Positions 45,831 to 53,719 of a stretch of 57,441 bases of DNA are shown piece by piece (within the stretch, counting starts at the first letter, position 1; each line of letters opens with the position of its first letter). The notes under the pieces are model-generated. The model saw only the letters and a program-made list of their open reading frames with translations. It searched no databases and was not told the DNA's origin. The stretch comes from a virus. A program made the translations under genes and the position numbers. The stretch lies in IMG/VR virus record IMGVR_UViG_3300020445_001222, positions 1 to 57,441 of that record. One strand, 5' to 3'.

Positions 45831-45977
45831 ATGTCATTACAAGATTATATTAAGGAACCACGTAAGGATTGGAATGATAAGCAATGGTTACAACATGCCC
45901 ATATAATGGTTCATTCTCCTTGGATTACTAGTGCTGATAAGGAGTATTGGGCAGATATGATAAAGAGACTTACTTAG
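45831..45977 (+). CDS. 48-aa hypothetical protein
   Basis: MSLQDYIKEPRKDWNDKQWL then QHAHIMVHSPWITSADKEYW. Tryptophan-rich and charged, with codon use like true genes. On the plus strand 116 bp after the HNH gene, so probably in the same transcript. SD is weak (GAAG). Unrecognised. Confidence 0.5.
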   Translation: MSLQDYIKEPRKDWNDKQWLQHAHIMVHSPWITSADKEYWADMIKRLT

Positions 45978-46146
45978 TATCATATTATACAAAATTGCTC
46001 CCTTCAGAATCGCCTGTGAGGTGCTTGAAATTAGTTGCCCTTATGGTAGTAACCCCCTTATAAGACTTATATTAGACAAAAAAATTTCCTCGCGCCTCTC
46101 GATGGGGGAGAACCATAGAGAAGTGGGAAGAAGAGAAGATATAGAG

Positions 46147-46440
46147 TTAGGTTATAGAATATGAATATCCATCGAACCTCTCCATAATATTAAGCATCGT
46201 TTCTTTACCGTAGCAGATTATAGTATACTTTGGGTATGGGGGTTTTTCGCTTCCATTATGATCTTGATATGTAAAGGTATACTTTTCTTGATCTTGGCAC
46301 CAATAACAATCTGTTACAGTGCTATCTGTTTCAACCGTAACTGTACCATTAATCTCTTGGGGGATTTCTTCTTCAAGCTTTAAGGGTTTCATAGATTCTA
46401 CTAGGTGATCGACACAGGATGCGTATTCTGAATCATTCAT
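46147..46440 (-). CDS. 97-aa hypothetical protein
   Basis: Start chosen at ATG 46440 (MNDSEYASCVDHLVESMKPL), which overlaps the upstream stop in the sequence ATGAATGA; the longer open frame to 46545 lies inside the oxygenase gene. The second half (TVTDCYWCQDQEKYTFTYQD, KYTIICYGKETMLNIMERF) is beta-rich with CxxC. Last gene of the metabolic operon. Unrecognised. Confidence 0.62.
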   Translation of the reverse strand: MNDSEYASCVDHLVESMKPLKLEEEIPQEINGTVTVETDSTVTDCYWCQDQEKYTFTYQDHNGSEKPPYPKYTIICYGKETMLNIMERFDGYSYSIT

Positions 46441-46930
46441 ATTTAAGTGCGACTGTGAATCGGTGTTTGTTACGGAAAGCAGTTGCTCTGTGCAATATGG
46501 ATGCATCAAAGAAACATAATCGATTTGGTTCGGGTGCAACTGCATAGGACTTGTCGTTTACATAGAACTCTGTCTGTCCTAAGAAGTTAGGTGTCCACAT
46601 TTGTTGATGTGGATAGTATAGGAAGGTCATTCCTTGATCTGCATCTGTATGGAAGTATGGTACTTCATTCTGTGCGAACAGATTAACATACATTCTAACC
46701 AGACAAAGATCTGGCACAAGGGATTGAGTCTTCTCATAGAAAAAACGGTACATTAGTTCTGAAGATTTAATTTCAGCACTCATACCTGTAGGGGCTACAT
46801 CATTATCATCTTTTTCTCCAAAGGTGTAGTTTGCATGTTGGCAATACATCAAAACATTCTTTTGTTCTTCTGCAGTTAACCAATTGTCCCGTATATGAAT
46901 TGGAACATCCTTACCATAAACAAAATCCAT
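46433..46930 (-). CDS. Fe(II)/2-oxoglutarate oxygenase (prolyl-hydroxylase-like)
   Basis: 165 aa. Double-stranded beta-helix core with the HxD metal motif YFHTDADQG (about residues 91-99), a LGQTEFYVND strand (about 117-126) and the distal LHRATAFRNKHRFTVALKY (about 146-164), supplying the third metal ligand H and the 2OG-binding R. It is a minimal single-domain enzyme. The substrate is unknown. The TAATG overlap with the next oxygenase upstream suggests joint expression. Confidence 0.8.
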   Translation of the reverse strand: MDFVYGKDVPIHIRDNWLTAEEQKNVLMYCQHANYTFGEKDDNDVAPTGMSAEIKSSELMYRFFYEKTQSLVPDLCLVRMYVNLFAQNEVPYFHTDADQGMTFLYYPHQQMWTPNFLGQTEFYVNDKSYAVAPEPNRLCFFDASILHRATAFRNKHRFTVALKYE

Positions 46931-47538
46931 TACCTTGTTCCGTATGAAGTTACTGCGAAGTTAAATGAAATGGTAATACGTGGATTACCTGGTGTTGGTT
47001 TACTTGCCTTAACCTCATGCATTAAGTATGAAGGGAACATTAATAGGTCTCCTTCATTAATATCAGGAGAAATTGCTTCCTCATAATTATGGGAATCTAA
47101 CTCTAATGAATGAGATCTGGTAATTCCCATTGGATCTGTAAAGGTCAATGGACTGTGTACCTTCTTATCATAGCATAGAAAATGAACACATGCAAAATGA
47201 TTTGGATCTAAAGAATCGCCAATATGATTATGGGATTCTTGCCACTCCTCATCTTCATAACAATTATACCAACATTCATCGACCTCCAATTGAAACTTCT
47301 TATCAAAGAAAGTTTTAATTAGATCATGGTATTGTCTTTGTAGTTCTCCTTGAGATATGAAGAACCGATTAATATCGTCTCTCTCATGACTTGTCTTAAT
47401 TTTTGTTGTTAACCATCCTTCTGGTGGTGTTAACGTATTCTTTGTACTATTAATGAAAGGTAAAAGATCAGTCTTCAACCTTTCATTGTTCTCAACCTGT
47501 CCTTGATAATAAGATACAGGAAATATTGTATGTCGCAT
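46930..47538 (-). CDS. Fe(II)/2-oxoglutarate oxygenase, phage 2OG-FeII_Oxy_5-like
   Basis: 202 aa. WQESHNHIGDSLDP (near residue 99) gives the first histidine, with an acidic residue supplied nearby. GDLLMFPSYLMHEV (about 162-175) and RITISFNFAV (about 187-196) give the distal histidine and 2OG-binding arginine. This pattern is typical of the oxygenases abundant in marine T4-like phages. The substrate is unknown. Confidence 0.8.
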   Translation of the reverse strand: MRHTIFPVSYYQGQVENNERLKTDLLPFINSTKNTLTPPEGWLTTKIKTSHERDDINRFFISQGELQRQYHDLIKTFFDKKFQLEVDECWYNCYEDEEWQESHNHIGDSLDPNHFACVHFLCYDKKVHSPLTFTDPMGITRSHSLELDSHNYEEAISPDINEGDLLMFPSYLMHEVKASKPTPGNPRITISFNFAVTSYGTR

Positions 47539-47556
47539 TACTGTCCTCTATGTGTT

Positions 47557-47904
47557 TTAACTGTCGTTACCAGAAATGTTATCATACTCTGCATAATGAT
47601 CTGGTGCCTTTTTATCTCTCCTCTTGACAAACTTCAATTCATGCCAAGAAGCTTCACAACATAACAATAATGTATGAATATATTTGTGCGGATCATTATT
47701 AGCATGCACACAGGATGGTTTTCTTCTAATACCAGTTTCTATCGTAATATAACGTGGAACTGGATTCCATCCAAACTTAACTCTTTTCTCATTGTCTACT
47801 GGATCTCCTTTAAAATAGACCCAACCTTCATCCTTACCATACTCACCTCGATCCCAGATTACGTAGTCATCAACTTCTGGTTCGTATTGTATGTTATCAT
47901 CCAT
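47557..47904 (-). CDS. 115-aa conserved cyanophage hypothetical
   Basis: MDDNIQYEPEVDDYVIWDRG, EGWVYFKGDP, RYITIETGIRRKPSC, LLLCCEASWHELKFVKRR. This is a beta-barrel-like pattern (DYVxW..GEGWVYFK..YITIE...L..CY..W.EL.YVK) that I recognise in many marine T4-like phages. No assigned function. It overlaps the 55-aa gene by TGATG. Confidence 0.75.
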   Translation of the reverse strand: MDDNIQYEPEVDDYVIWDRGEYGKDEGWVYFKGDPVDNEKRVKFGWNPVPRYITIETGIRRKPSCVHANNDPHKYIHTLLLCCEASWHELKFVKRRDKKAPDHYAEYDNISGNDS

Positions 47905-48071
47905 CAGTCGGGAACTGCTTTAAGGTCATTAGGATTGAATCCTTCATTCATCAATTGTTCTAATCTAACCTTACATTGTTCCTTAGTGAGTCCAGTACAA
48001 TTTGGCTCATCTATTTTAGTCCATCCCATTGTGGTTTCTTGGATGATCTGCCATGTTTTAATTGCTGCCAT
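47904..48071 (-). CDS. 55-aa hypothetical protein
   Basis: Start chosen at ATG 48071, one base after the oxygenase stop (MAAIKTWQIIQETTMGWTKI), rather than the ATG at 48107 inside that gene. Contains CTGLTKEQCKVRLEQLMNEGFNPNDLK, a conserved-looking helix-loop. In marine phages similar small proteins sit next to the VYFK gene. Confidence 0.7.
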   Translation of the reverse strand: MAAIKTWQIIQETTMGWTKIDEPNCTGLTKEQCKVRLEQLMNEGFNPNDLKAVPD

Positions 48072-48072
48072 G

Positions 48073-48894
48073 TTATGAAAATCGAATTGGTGCGGTGCGG
48101 GTGTCAATATTTCCTACCATCATTGCATTAAATGCAATGGTGATGCGAGGAATACCATTATAATCACGATATGAATTTGCATTTACTCCATGTGGCAACC
48201 ACGATGGAAATATAAACAAACTACCATTATTTACAATTGGTGAAACTATACCTGAATTATGAGCAGCAAAGTCTTTATTGACATTTGGTTCAATAACTCT
48301 TGCTCCAGGTCTTGGATCACTAAAAGTTGTTGTTTGGCAAAATTGTGTTCCAACATTTGGACAACTTATATGCCATACTCCACTAAAGAGAGAATTTGGG
48401 TGGGTATGATTCATATGAGCATAGTATGGTTTAAATCCAACATTTGCCCACATTGAAGTCAAATAGACTTGTTCTACCTTATAATCATAATATTGAAAGA
48501 CCTGTGCAGCTTCTCTAAGTAAAAAGTTATGTACATCTTCAAAACCTTCTTTTTGATGAAGATCATCGAAACTGTACCAACCTACAGGATCTGGTGCTCC
48601 AGGTTCTCCTGAAAAAGTTCCTGCTTTCTCATCTTTTGTTGCTGCTATGATTCTCTCTTTAACAGAATCAATGAATTCTGTATCATCAACTCTTGATTTA
48701 AAGAGTAAAGATGGAAAAAGAACACCGATATCTCTATCAGTTACTTTTATTTCTTTTTCCTCCTCAAAGGGAGATACTGGTCTTTCATTATGTATTTCAT
48801 TAATTCCAGTATTAATGGTAAATCCTCCAGCAGGACCACCATTCGGAACTTTTGAATCACTATTCCATGATAATTTATTATCTTTAGATGTCAA
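48073..48894 (-). CDS. Fe(II)/2-oxoglutarate oxygenase, 2OG-FeII_Oxy_5 type
   Basis: 273 aa. HMNHTHPNSLFSGVWHI (about residues 159-175) is the diagnostic metal-binding stretch of this family. GSLFIFPSWLPHGV (about 224-237) and PRITIAFNAMMVG (about 248-260) carry the distal histidine and the 2OG arginine. The N-terminal 50 residues are glycine-rich and variable. The substrate is unknown. It begins a sub-operon 43 bp after the small halogenase-partner gene. Confidence 0.85.
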   Translation of the reverse strand: MTSKDNKLSWNSDSKVPNGGPAGGFTINTGINEIHNERPVSPFEEEKEIKVTDRDIGVLFPSLLFKSRVDDTEFIDSVKERIIAATKDEKAGTFSGEPGAPDPVGWYSFDDLHQKEGFEDVHNFLLREAAQVFQYYDYKVEQVYLTSMWANVGFKPYYAHMNHTHPNSLFSGVWHISCPNVGTQFCQTTTFSDPRPGARVIEPNVNKDFAAHNSGIVSPIVNNGSLFIFPSWLPHGVNANSYRDYNGIPRITIAFNAMMVGNIDTRTAPIRFS

Positions 48895-48937
48895 TTATGT
48901 ATCTCCGAATGTAATTATTGTAGCATAAAAAATTAAT

Positions 48938-49111
48938 TTAAACAAGGAACTCATCCTTGTAGTAATCAACTGTAACCTGCATTTTGGTAGCCTCCTTAAC
49001 TAAACTGTTATAATATTCTTGTCTCTGGTTCCACTTGATAATTTCAAGTTCAGATCGAATCATATAACTCCTCATTAGTTCTACAAATTGTTCAATTTCT
49101 TCATCATTCAT
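48938..49111 (-). CDS. 57-aa helical partner of the halogenase gene
   Basis: MNDEEIEQFVELMRSYMIRS then ELEIIKWNQRQEYYNSLVKE. It overlaps the halogenase stop in ATGAATGA, so it should be made in step with the enzyme. It may be a flavin-delivery or stabilising partner, but that is only inferred from coupling. Confidence 0.7.
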   Translation of the reverse strand: MNDEEIEQFVELMRSYMIRSELEIIKWNQRQEYYNSLVKEATKMQVTVDYYKDEFLV

Positions 49112-50876
49112 AAGTAACGAAACCTTTGGGTCTTTGTTTCCATTTTTGTTTCTTATCTCTCTGAGACAATGGAATACCTTTTCTCTTTTCTTTTTTTACC
49201 TTTTCTTTAATACGATTAGGCATTTGATCATATATCCCTTGTGGCACATTATCTTCTGTCCCAACAAAAGTCATATCCTCATTTGATCCGTGTATATTCT
49301 TAGATAAGTATTCATAAAGAGATGGACAAGTATCTGCATAAATTATATATTTTTGTTGAGTATCTTTATATAATTGATCTAACCTATCACAATGCGTATC
49401 TGGATCAAATTCTTTCAAGACTCCCAATGCTCTATGTAATTTCGCATCAATTGGAGAATAATTCATTCCTGCAGCAATAACAGGGAACCCTGCGTTACCC
49501 TCAGTATACTGATGATACTTATGTGTAGATATAGCATAGTATAACAATTCAAGATTCTCTCCCATGTCAGTTTCATAGTTTAATGAATTATTAACTGTTG
49601 GGTCAATTCTTACTCTCTCTGTTACATCCTGCCAGTATGGTGTATCATCTCTTGAACTCAATGCATAGTGCATACCAACAAAGTTTGCATGTCCATAGAA
49701 AACATTTGTAAGTGCATGGTTAAGTGAATCTCTATCCCACTGATTAACAAAACCTTTACGTAATATGGAGATTAATGATAACAACCATTCATATGTGGTC
49801 ATTAATCCTGTACTCTCTAATGGTTCAACAAATCCACTTGATAAACCAATTGCAACTACATTCTTCTCCCATACCTTTTCATGTATTCCATTTCTCATTG
49901 TAATGGGTTTGAATTCAAGATCCTCAATAGGGATATTATCATAACGTGTGCGGATGTAATCCTTGAACTCATCAAGAGCTTCATCATCACTAATATACTT
50001 ATCACTATAAACATACCCTGCACCAATACGTGACCATAAAGGTATGTTCCATGCCCATCCATTGTTGAGAGCAGTACAATTAGTATATGGTTGTAACTGA
50101 TTATTTTTATCTGTATATGGTATATGAGTTGCCCATGCTTTATTATTTGGAATTATATTCTCAATAGTATTAAATTTAACTCCCAATGCCTCCTCTAACA
50201 ACAAACTCTTGAAACCAGTGCAATCAATGTATAAATCAGCAGTTAATTTCTGTTTATCTGATAAAACCAGAGACTCTACTCCATCATCATTTGTATTAAC
50301 CTCTTCAACTGTAGAATTAATTAACTTTACACCCTTTGGAAGACATACTTTCTTTTTAAGATATTGTCCAAATGCGGTAGCATCAAAATGAAATGCAGTA
50401 TCAGTTGCAAAGGAAAAACCAGGTGTCTTACCAGTGCTATCATCAGACATTTTATTGCTCTCTGCAACTGCTGTAATAGGATAATGGCAACGTGAGTATG
50501 AATTACTATCAAGACCACCTCTATTTCCTTTTAAAAACCACCAATCGTTTGGTCCTACTTGTTCTATTGGTCTTTGGAACTCTCCAAATGGATAATGAAA
50601 TCCTCCTGTATCTTTTCCCAACCAATCTGTAAATTTAATGCTTAATTTATAACTACCATCTATCTCTGTTAGAAAATCTTTATCAGTAAGACCTATCAAT
50701 GATGTCCAATGTTTTATACCACCAAGAGTACTCTCTCCAACCCCCAATGTAGGAAAGTCGGGACTCTCAATGATGGTAACATCCATCTTTGGAAACTGTG
50801 TTGCAAATGTTGCAGCAGCCATCCAACCAGATGATCCACCACCTACGATGCATACACTCTTAATCTTTTTGCTCAT
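49104..50876 (-). CDS. FAD-dependent tryptophan-halogenase-family protein
   Basis: 590 aa, a little longer than PrnA (538 aa). GGGSSGWMAAATFATQFP (residues 12-29) is the FAD-binding dinucleotide fold. SYKLSIKFTDW (about 80-90) carries the lysine that in PrnA binds the chlorinating species. GWAWNIPLWSRIGAGYVYS (about 271-289) is the GWxWxIP signature that separates halogenases from mono-oxygenases. FVEPLESTGL (about 351-360) carries the conserved glutamate. The C-terminal 30 residues are basic. The substrate may be tryptophan or another indole or phenol; it needs FADH2 from a host reductase. Confidence 0.88.
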   Translation of the reverse strand: MSKKIKSVCIVGGGSSGWMAAATFATQFPKMDVTIIESPDFPTLGVGESTLGGIKHWTSLIGLTDKDFLTEIDGSYKLSIKFTDWLGKDTGGFHYPFGEFQRPIEQVGPNDWWFLKGNRGGLDSNSYSRCHYPITAVAESNKMSDDSTGKTPGFSFATDTAFHFDATAFGQYLKKKVCLPKGVKLINSTVEEVNTNDDGVESLVLSDKQKLTADLYIDCTGFKSLLLEEALGVKFNTIENIIPNNKAWATHIPYTDKNNQLQPYTNCTALNNGWAWNIPLWSRIGAGYVYSDKYISDDEALDEFKDYIRTRYDNIPIEDLEFKPITMRNGIHEKVWEKNVVAIGLSSGFVEPLESTGLMTTYEWLLSLISILRKGFVNQWDRDSLNHALTNVFYGHANFVGMHYALSSRDDTPYWQDVTERVRIDPTVNNSLNYETDMGENLELLYYAISTHKYHQYTEGNAGFPVIAAGMNYSPIDAKLHRALGVLKEFDPDTHCDRLDQLYKDTQQKYIIYADTCPSLYEYLSKNIHGSNEDMTFVGTEDNVPQGIYDQMPNRIKEKVKKEKRKGIPLSQRDKKQKWKQRPKGFVTYE

Positions 50877-51000
50877 TCATTCTCTCTTCAATTTTTCTTA
50901 AGAACTCCTCATCTGGAGTGAATATAATAGGACCTTGTGCAATTGCTTCATCTAAATCATCCAATAATGGATCTCTCTCTTCATTTGATTGTGTAGTCAT
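50860..51000 (-). CDS. 46-aa acidic micro-protein
   Basis: MTTQSNEERDPLLDDLDEAI then AQGPIIFTPDEEFLRKIEER. Excellent SD (AAGGAGG) 4 bp before the ATG. It overlaps the halogenase start by 17 bp. Together with the 57-aa gene it brackets the halogenase, which supports a functional link. Unrecognised. Confidence 0.7.
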   Translation of the reverse strand: MTTQSNEERDPLLDDLDEAIAQGPIIFTPDEEFLRKIEERMNEQKD

Positions 51001-51083
51001 TTGTCCTCCTTAGGCCATTTTTCTTTACTGCGAATGATCCTTTCTAGTCTCTCAGGATATTTTGGAAGTGGTGGTTCAGTCAT
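50997..51083 (-). CDS. 28-aa micro-protein
   Basis: MTEPPLPKYPERLERIIRSK then EKWPKEDK. It ends in ATGA with the 46-aa gene, and its last codons form that gene's ribosome-binding site. It may be a real peptide or a coupling device. Confidence 0.5.
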   Translation of the reverse strand: MTEPPLPKYPERLERIIRSKEKWPKEDK

Positions 51084-51102
51084 TTTAAAAATAAGTTAGT
51101 TG

Positions 51103-51504
51103 TTAATTACATCCATAAGATGATCCTCCTATAAATGCTCCTAAAGGTATTGCCCACCAACGACCATCTCCTCTACTTAAAGCAGCTCCAAGACCACCTC
51201 CACCGATGGCACCAAGAGTTGTTTTATTTGAATCACATTTACCTGAATGTTTGGTAGGAGTATGCTCATGATGACGATAAATCTTTGTTCCATAAGTGGA
51301 ATTTGTCCTTCTACAAGGCACTTCAAACTTATCAAGTGTTACATACCCACGCATCCACATTCCATCATCACGAAATCTACCAGGAATATATTCTTCTCTA
51401 GTCTGATAACATCTTGATCCATCTACATGTCTCCATGAAGCATAAGACGGTGCAGCAGATAATAATACTGCTGCTGTTGTCGTAAGTAGGATTGATTTTT
51501 TCAT
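51103..51504 (-). CDS. Exported glycine-zipper protein
   Basis: 133 aa. A classical Sec signal peptide (MKKSILLTTTAAVLLSAAPSYAS, cleavage after AxA-like YAS near residue 23) precedes a region with RCYQTREEY and PCRRTNS (paired cysteines). A C-terminal glycine zipper follows (LGAIGGGGLGAAL..GAFIGGSSYGC). Such proteins sit in the periplasm or outer membrane. In a phage it could alter the host envelope during infection. Similar ones occur in other cyanophages. Confidence 0.75.
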   Translation of the reverse strand: MKKSILLTTTAAVLLSAAPSYASWRHVDGSRCYQTREEYIPGRFRDDGMWMRGYVTLDKFEVPCRRTNSTYGTKIYRHHEHTPTKHSGKCDSNKTTLGAIGGGGLGAALSRGDGRWWAIPLGAFIGGSSYGCN

Positions 51505-51508
51505 ATCT

Positions 51509-51766
51509 CTATGATAACAGGTCTAAGTCCTTTCCATGTCGTTCTCTATCCACTTTAAGAGGTGGCACATAGGTATTGAAATTATTTTTAATTTCTTCTA
51601 ATCTATCTGCCTGAGCACCTAATTTTTTCAAAACTGTTCGAGCATTAACATCAAACTTTTGTTTAGATGCATCAATATCTTTTCCTAAGAGAACATCAAT
51701 TAGGAAATCGCATTCAGATTCATTTAAATCTGATTCCATTCTATGTATGGTTCCCATAATACTCAT
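51509..51766 (-). CDS. 85-aa helical hypothetical protein
   Basis: MSIMGTIHRMESDLNESECD then LIDVLLGKDIDASKQKF and LGAQADRLEEIKNNFNTY. Helical, no recognised family. ATGA overlap with the 48-aa gene upstream. Confidence 0.62.
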   Translation of the reverse strand: MSIMGTIHRMESDLNESECDFLIDVLLGKDIDASKQKFDVNARTVLKKLGAQADRLEEIKNNFNTYVPPLKVDRERHGKDLDLLS

Positions 51767-51909
51767 TTGGATACCTCCTTTAGTTTACTGATTAACTCAA
51801 GTACTTCCTGATCACTATGACCTGAAGGATCATCGAACAAAATTCTATAAACTCTGTCCTTAAAGTTTGCATCTCTTTGTGCATAGAACTTTTCATCAGA
51901 AATACTCAA
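51763..51909 (-). CDS. 48-aa hypothetical protein with a TTG start
   Basis: MSISDEKFYAQRDANFKDRV then YRILFDDPSGHSDQEVLELI. It begins at TTG 51909, with AGAGGT 7 bp upstream and the oxygenase stop immediately before. No ATG fits. Unrecognised. Confidence 0.6.
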   Translation of the reverse strand: MSISDEKFYAQRDANFKDRVYRILFDDPSGHSDQEVLELISKLKEVSK

Positions 51910-51910
51910 T

Positions 51911-52801
51911 TTAAATACCTCTATCCTGTGTACTTTCATCTACGATGGTATCTAATTCAGATAACTTTGGATACATTCCTTTAAATGTATCTGCATTTTG
52001 TTTCTGTTTTTTCATAGCATCGTCCAGTTCTATTCTACCTGTAGTTTGATTAAATTGCAATAGCATTTTTCTACCTGCTGATTTAGCATCTTTTCTAAAC
52101 TGTTCTGATAAACCAGTTGTATCATTTGAAAATGTAGTTACATGATCACTTAACCATCCAGTACATACATACTTACTACCCTTAGTAACAATATCTCCTC
52201 TATGGTGAAAATACCATGAAGCAGGGAAACAAATTAATTTACCCTGTTTTGGTGCCACACTGAATATATCATCCTTTCCTGGTCCTACTCTAAATTGTGT
52301 TTCTCCACCAGAAAAATCATCATTCAGATACCACATATATGTGAATAATCTTCTTGCACATAGAACACTTCCAGAATCTGTGTATCCTCTTAAAGGGAAT
52401 ACAATTGTATCTAAAATTGGAGAAACATCATCATCAGCATGCCACCCATATCCTTCTCCAACATTAGTCCTTTGTATTTGATATCCAGAGTCAACTAAAT
52501 CTCCTTTTGATTGAACATCATCACCTAATCTTTCTTTTATGAACATTAGATATTGTTTTACATGGGGAGAAAGTTTCTCAAAAAAGTAATGATCATATTC
52601 TTCCCACTCTGGCCATTGAGATATCCATAAATCAGTTGATTTTTTGATGCTCTCTTGGGTAGCTTTTCCCTCAGTATCAGCTGCTGTAATACCCTTACTC
52701 TTACGCTGATCATATTCAAACTTATCAATGATCTCTTTACATTTATCTGCAGGTATTACATCATCATACTCTGCTATCATGTCAGAAAAATTAGTTATCA
52801 T
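51911..52801 (-). CDS. Fe(II)/2-oxoglutarate oxygenase, prolyl-4-hydroxylase-like
   Basis: 296 aa. YGWHADDD (about residues 119-126) is the HxD motif, and FTYMWYLNDDFSGGETQF (about 153-170) is the P4H-type core strand. WYFHHRGDIVTKGSKYVCTGWL (about 197-218) supplies the distal histidine and the lysine that binds 2OG, the lysine form being usual in prolyl hydroxylases. A basic helical tail of about 70 residues follows. The N-terminal helix (DVIPADKCKEIIDKFE) is family-like. Confidence 0.85.
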   Translation of the reverse strand: MITNFSDMIAEYDDVIPADKCKEIIDKFEYDQRKSKGITAADTEGKATQESIKKSTDLWISQWPEWEEYDHYFFEKLSPHVKQYLMFIKERLGDDVQSKGDLVDSGYQIQRTNVGEGYGWHADDDVSPILDTIVFPLRGYTDSGSVLCARRLFTYMWYLNDDFSGGETQFRVGPGKDDIFSVAPKQGKLICFPASWYFHHRGDIVTKGSKYVCTGWLSDHVTTFSNDTTGLSEQFRKDAKSAGRKMLLQFNQTTGRIELDDAMKKQKQNADTFKGMYPKLSELDTIVDESTQDRGI

Positions 52802-53322
52802 GTTAATGTATCACCTTTTGTTAAATTAAATGCTAAAATTATTCTTCTTTCCATTACAGGTGGACTGAAATGATATATTTCTGGATCCCAAATCAATACA
52901 TCACCACATTCAACTTTAGAAGTTGTTGTATTACATCGATGTAATGGATCTTGAAAATAAGTAGATTGTCCTTCTGTTAAGAACAAACAACCAGAACCAC
53001 TTATATTTGTTCCTGCATGATTATGTATTGGATGAAATCCACCAGGTTCATATACTTGAACCCAAGAATTATCAAATGCTTCTGGGGGAGCTAAAGGTTC
53101 TAACACTTTGTAAATCCAAGGAACTACATGTGCTCGGTTATTTGAACCATAAGTTGTCCAAAGTCTGCCATGATCAATGTACTTCCCATACTTCTTACAC
53201 CATTCCTCACATTTATCAATCCACCCCTCTGGGATGGAAATGTTATCCTTAATAATAATTGAAGGTGGGAAAAGTTGATGATGCTTTGTACCTTCTTTCT
53301 TTTCTTCAATTTCTTCAGTCAT
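52798..53322 (-). CDS. Fe(II)/2-oxoglutarate oxygenase, 2OG-FeII_Oxy_5 type
   Basis: 174 aa. GGFHPIHNHAGTNISGSGCLFL (about residues 94-115) carries the metal ligands, and YHFSPPVMERRIILAFNL (about 151-168) the distal histidine and 2OG arginine. It lies directly between the methyltransferase subunit gene (8-bp overlap ATGACTGA) and the P4H-like oxygenase (ATGA overlap), so it is locked into the same transcript. Confidence 0.82.
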   Translation of the reverse strand: MTEEIEEKKEGTKHHQLFPPSIIIKDNISIPEGWIDKCEEWCKKYGKYIDHGRLWTTYGSNNRAHVVPWIYKVLEPLAPPEAFDNSWVQVYEPGGFHPIHNHAGTNISGSGCLFLTEGQSTYFQDPLHRCNTTTSKVECGDVLIWDPEIYHFSPPVMERRIILAFNLTKGDTLT

Positions 53323-53719
53323 AAAATACCTCTAATCCAACTGGTTCTCCGAAACTATAATCATAAGTTAATGCATCATGACAAACATAATGCGGATGAT
53401 CGGATTCTACACCCAATCTCTTACACAATTCAAGATGATTATCCTCCATAAGTTCTACTGCATACAACATATTGTTTAATATGTGTTCCTCATCATGATA
53501 CTGCAGTAATATATTTTTAAGAGTAACTAAAAAGTTACCACTACCTGCTGAATTATCTATGAAAGTAGAATTGGGGTTCTTTTTTATATCATCTGGTATA
53601 TCATTTATTATTCTAACACAAATATCCATAGGTGTAAACACTTCGCTAGTAGCGTTTATCCTATCATCCGATCTCTCAATTGCAGATCCTACACTTTTAT
53701 TATGGTCGTTTCTCTTCAT
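53315..53719 (-). CDS. Split N6-adenine methyltransferase: SAM-binding (motif X-I-II-III) subunit
   Basis: 134 aa. TSEVFTPMDICVRII (residues 24-38) is motif X. FIDNSAGSGNFL (53-64) is motif I, the SAM-binding loop. LYAVELMEDN is motif II and HYVCHDALTYDY is motif III. The protein stops just where the catalytic NPPY (motif IV) should come, and that motif is instead found at the C-terminus of the upstream gene. The pair overlaps by ATGA. It is expected to work only as a complex with the 1,039-aa protein. Confidence 0.78.
   Translation of the reverse strand: MKRNDHNKSVGSAIERSDDRINATSEVFTPMDICVRIINDIPDDIKKNPNSTFIDNSAGSGNFLVTLKNILLQYHDEEHILNNMLYAVELMEDNHLELCKRLGVESDHPHYVCHDALTYDYSFGEPVGLEVFYD

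Noticed and set aside
46078-46146. Bidirectional terminator between the plus-strand unit and the oxygenase operon
   Set aside because: There is a T7 run on the minus strand and G/C-rich sequence nearby, but no stem of convincing length could be paired by eye.
53315-53719. Complete stand-alone DNA methyltransferase
   Set aside because: It lacks NPPY and any target-recognition region; 134 aa is too short for an independent enzyme.
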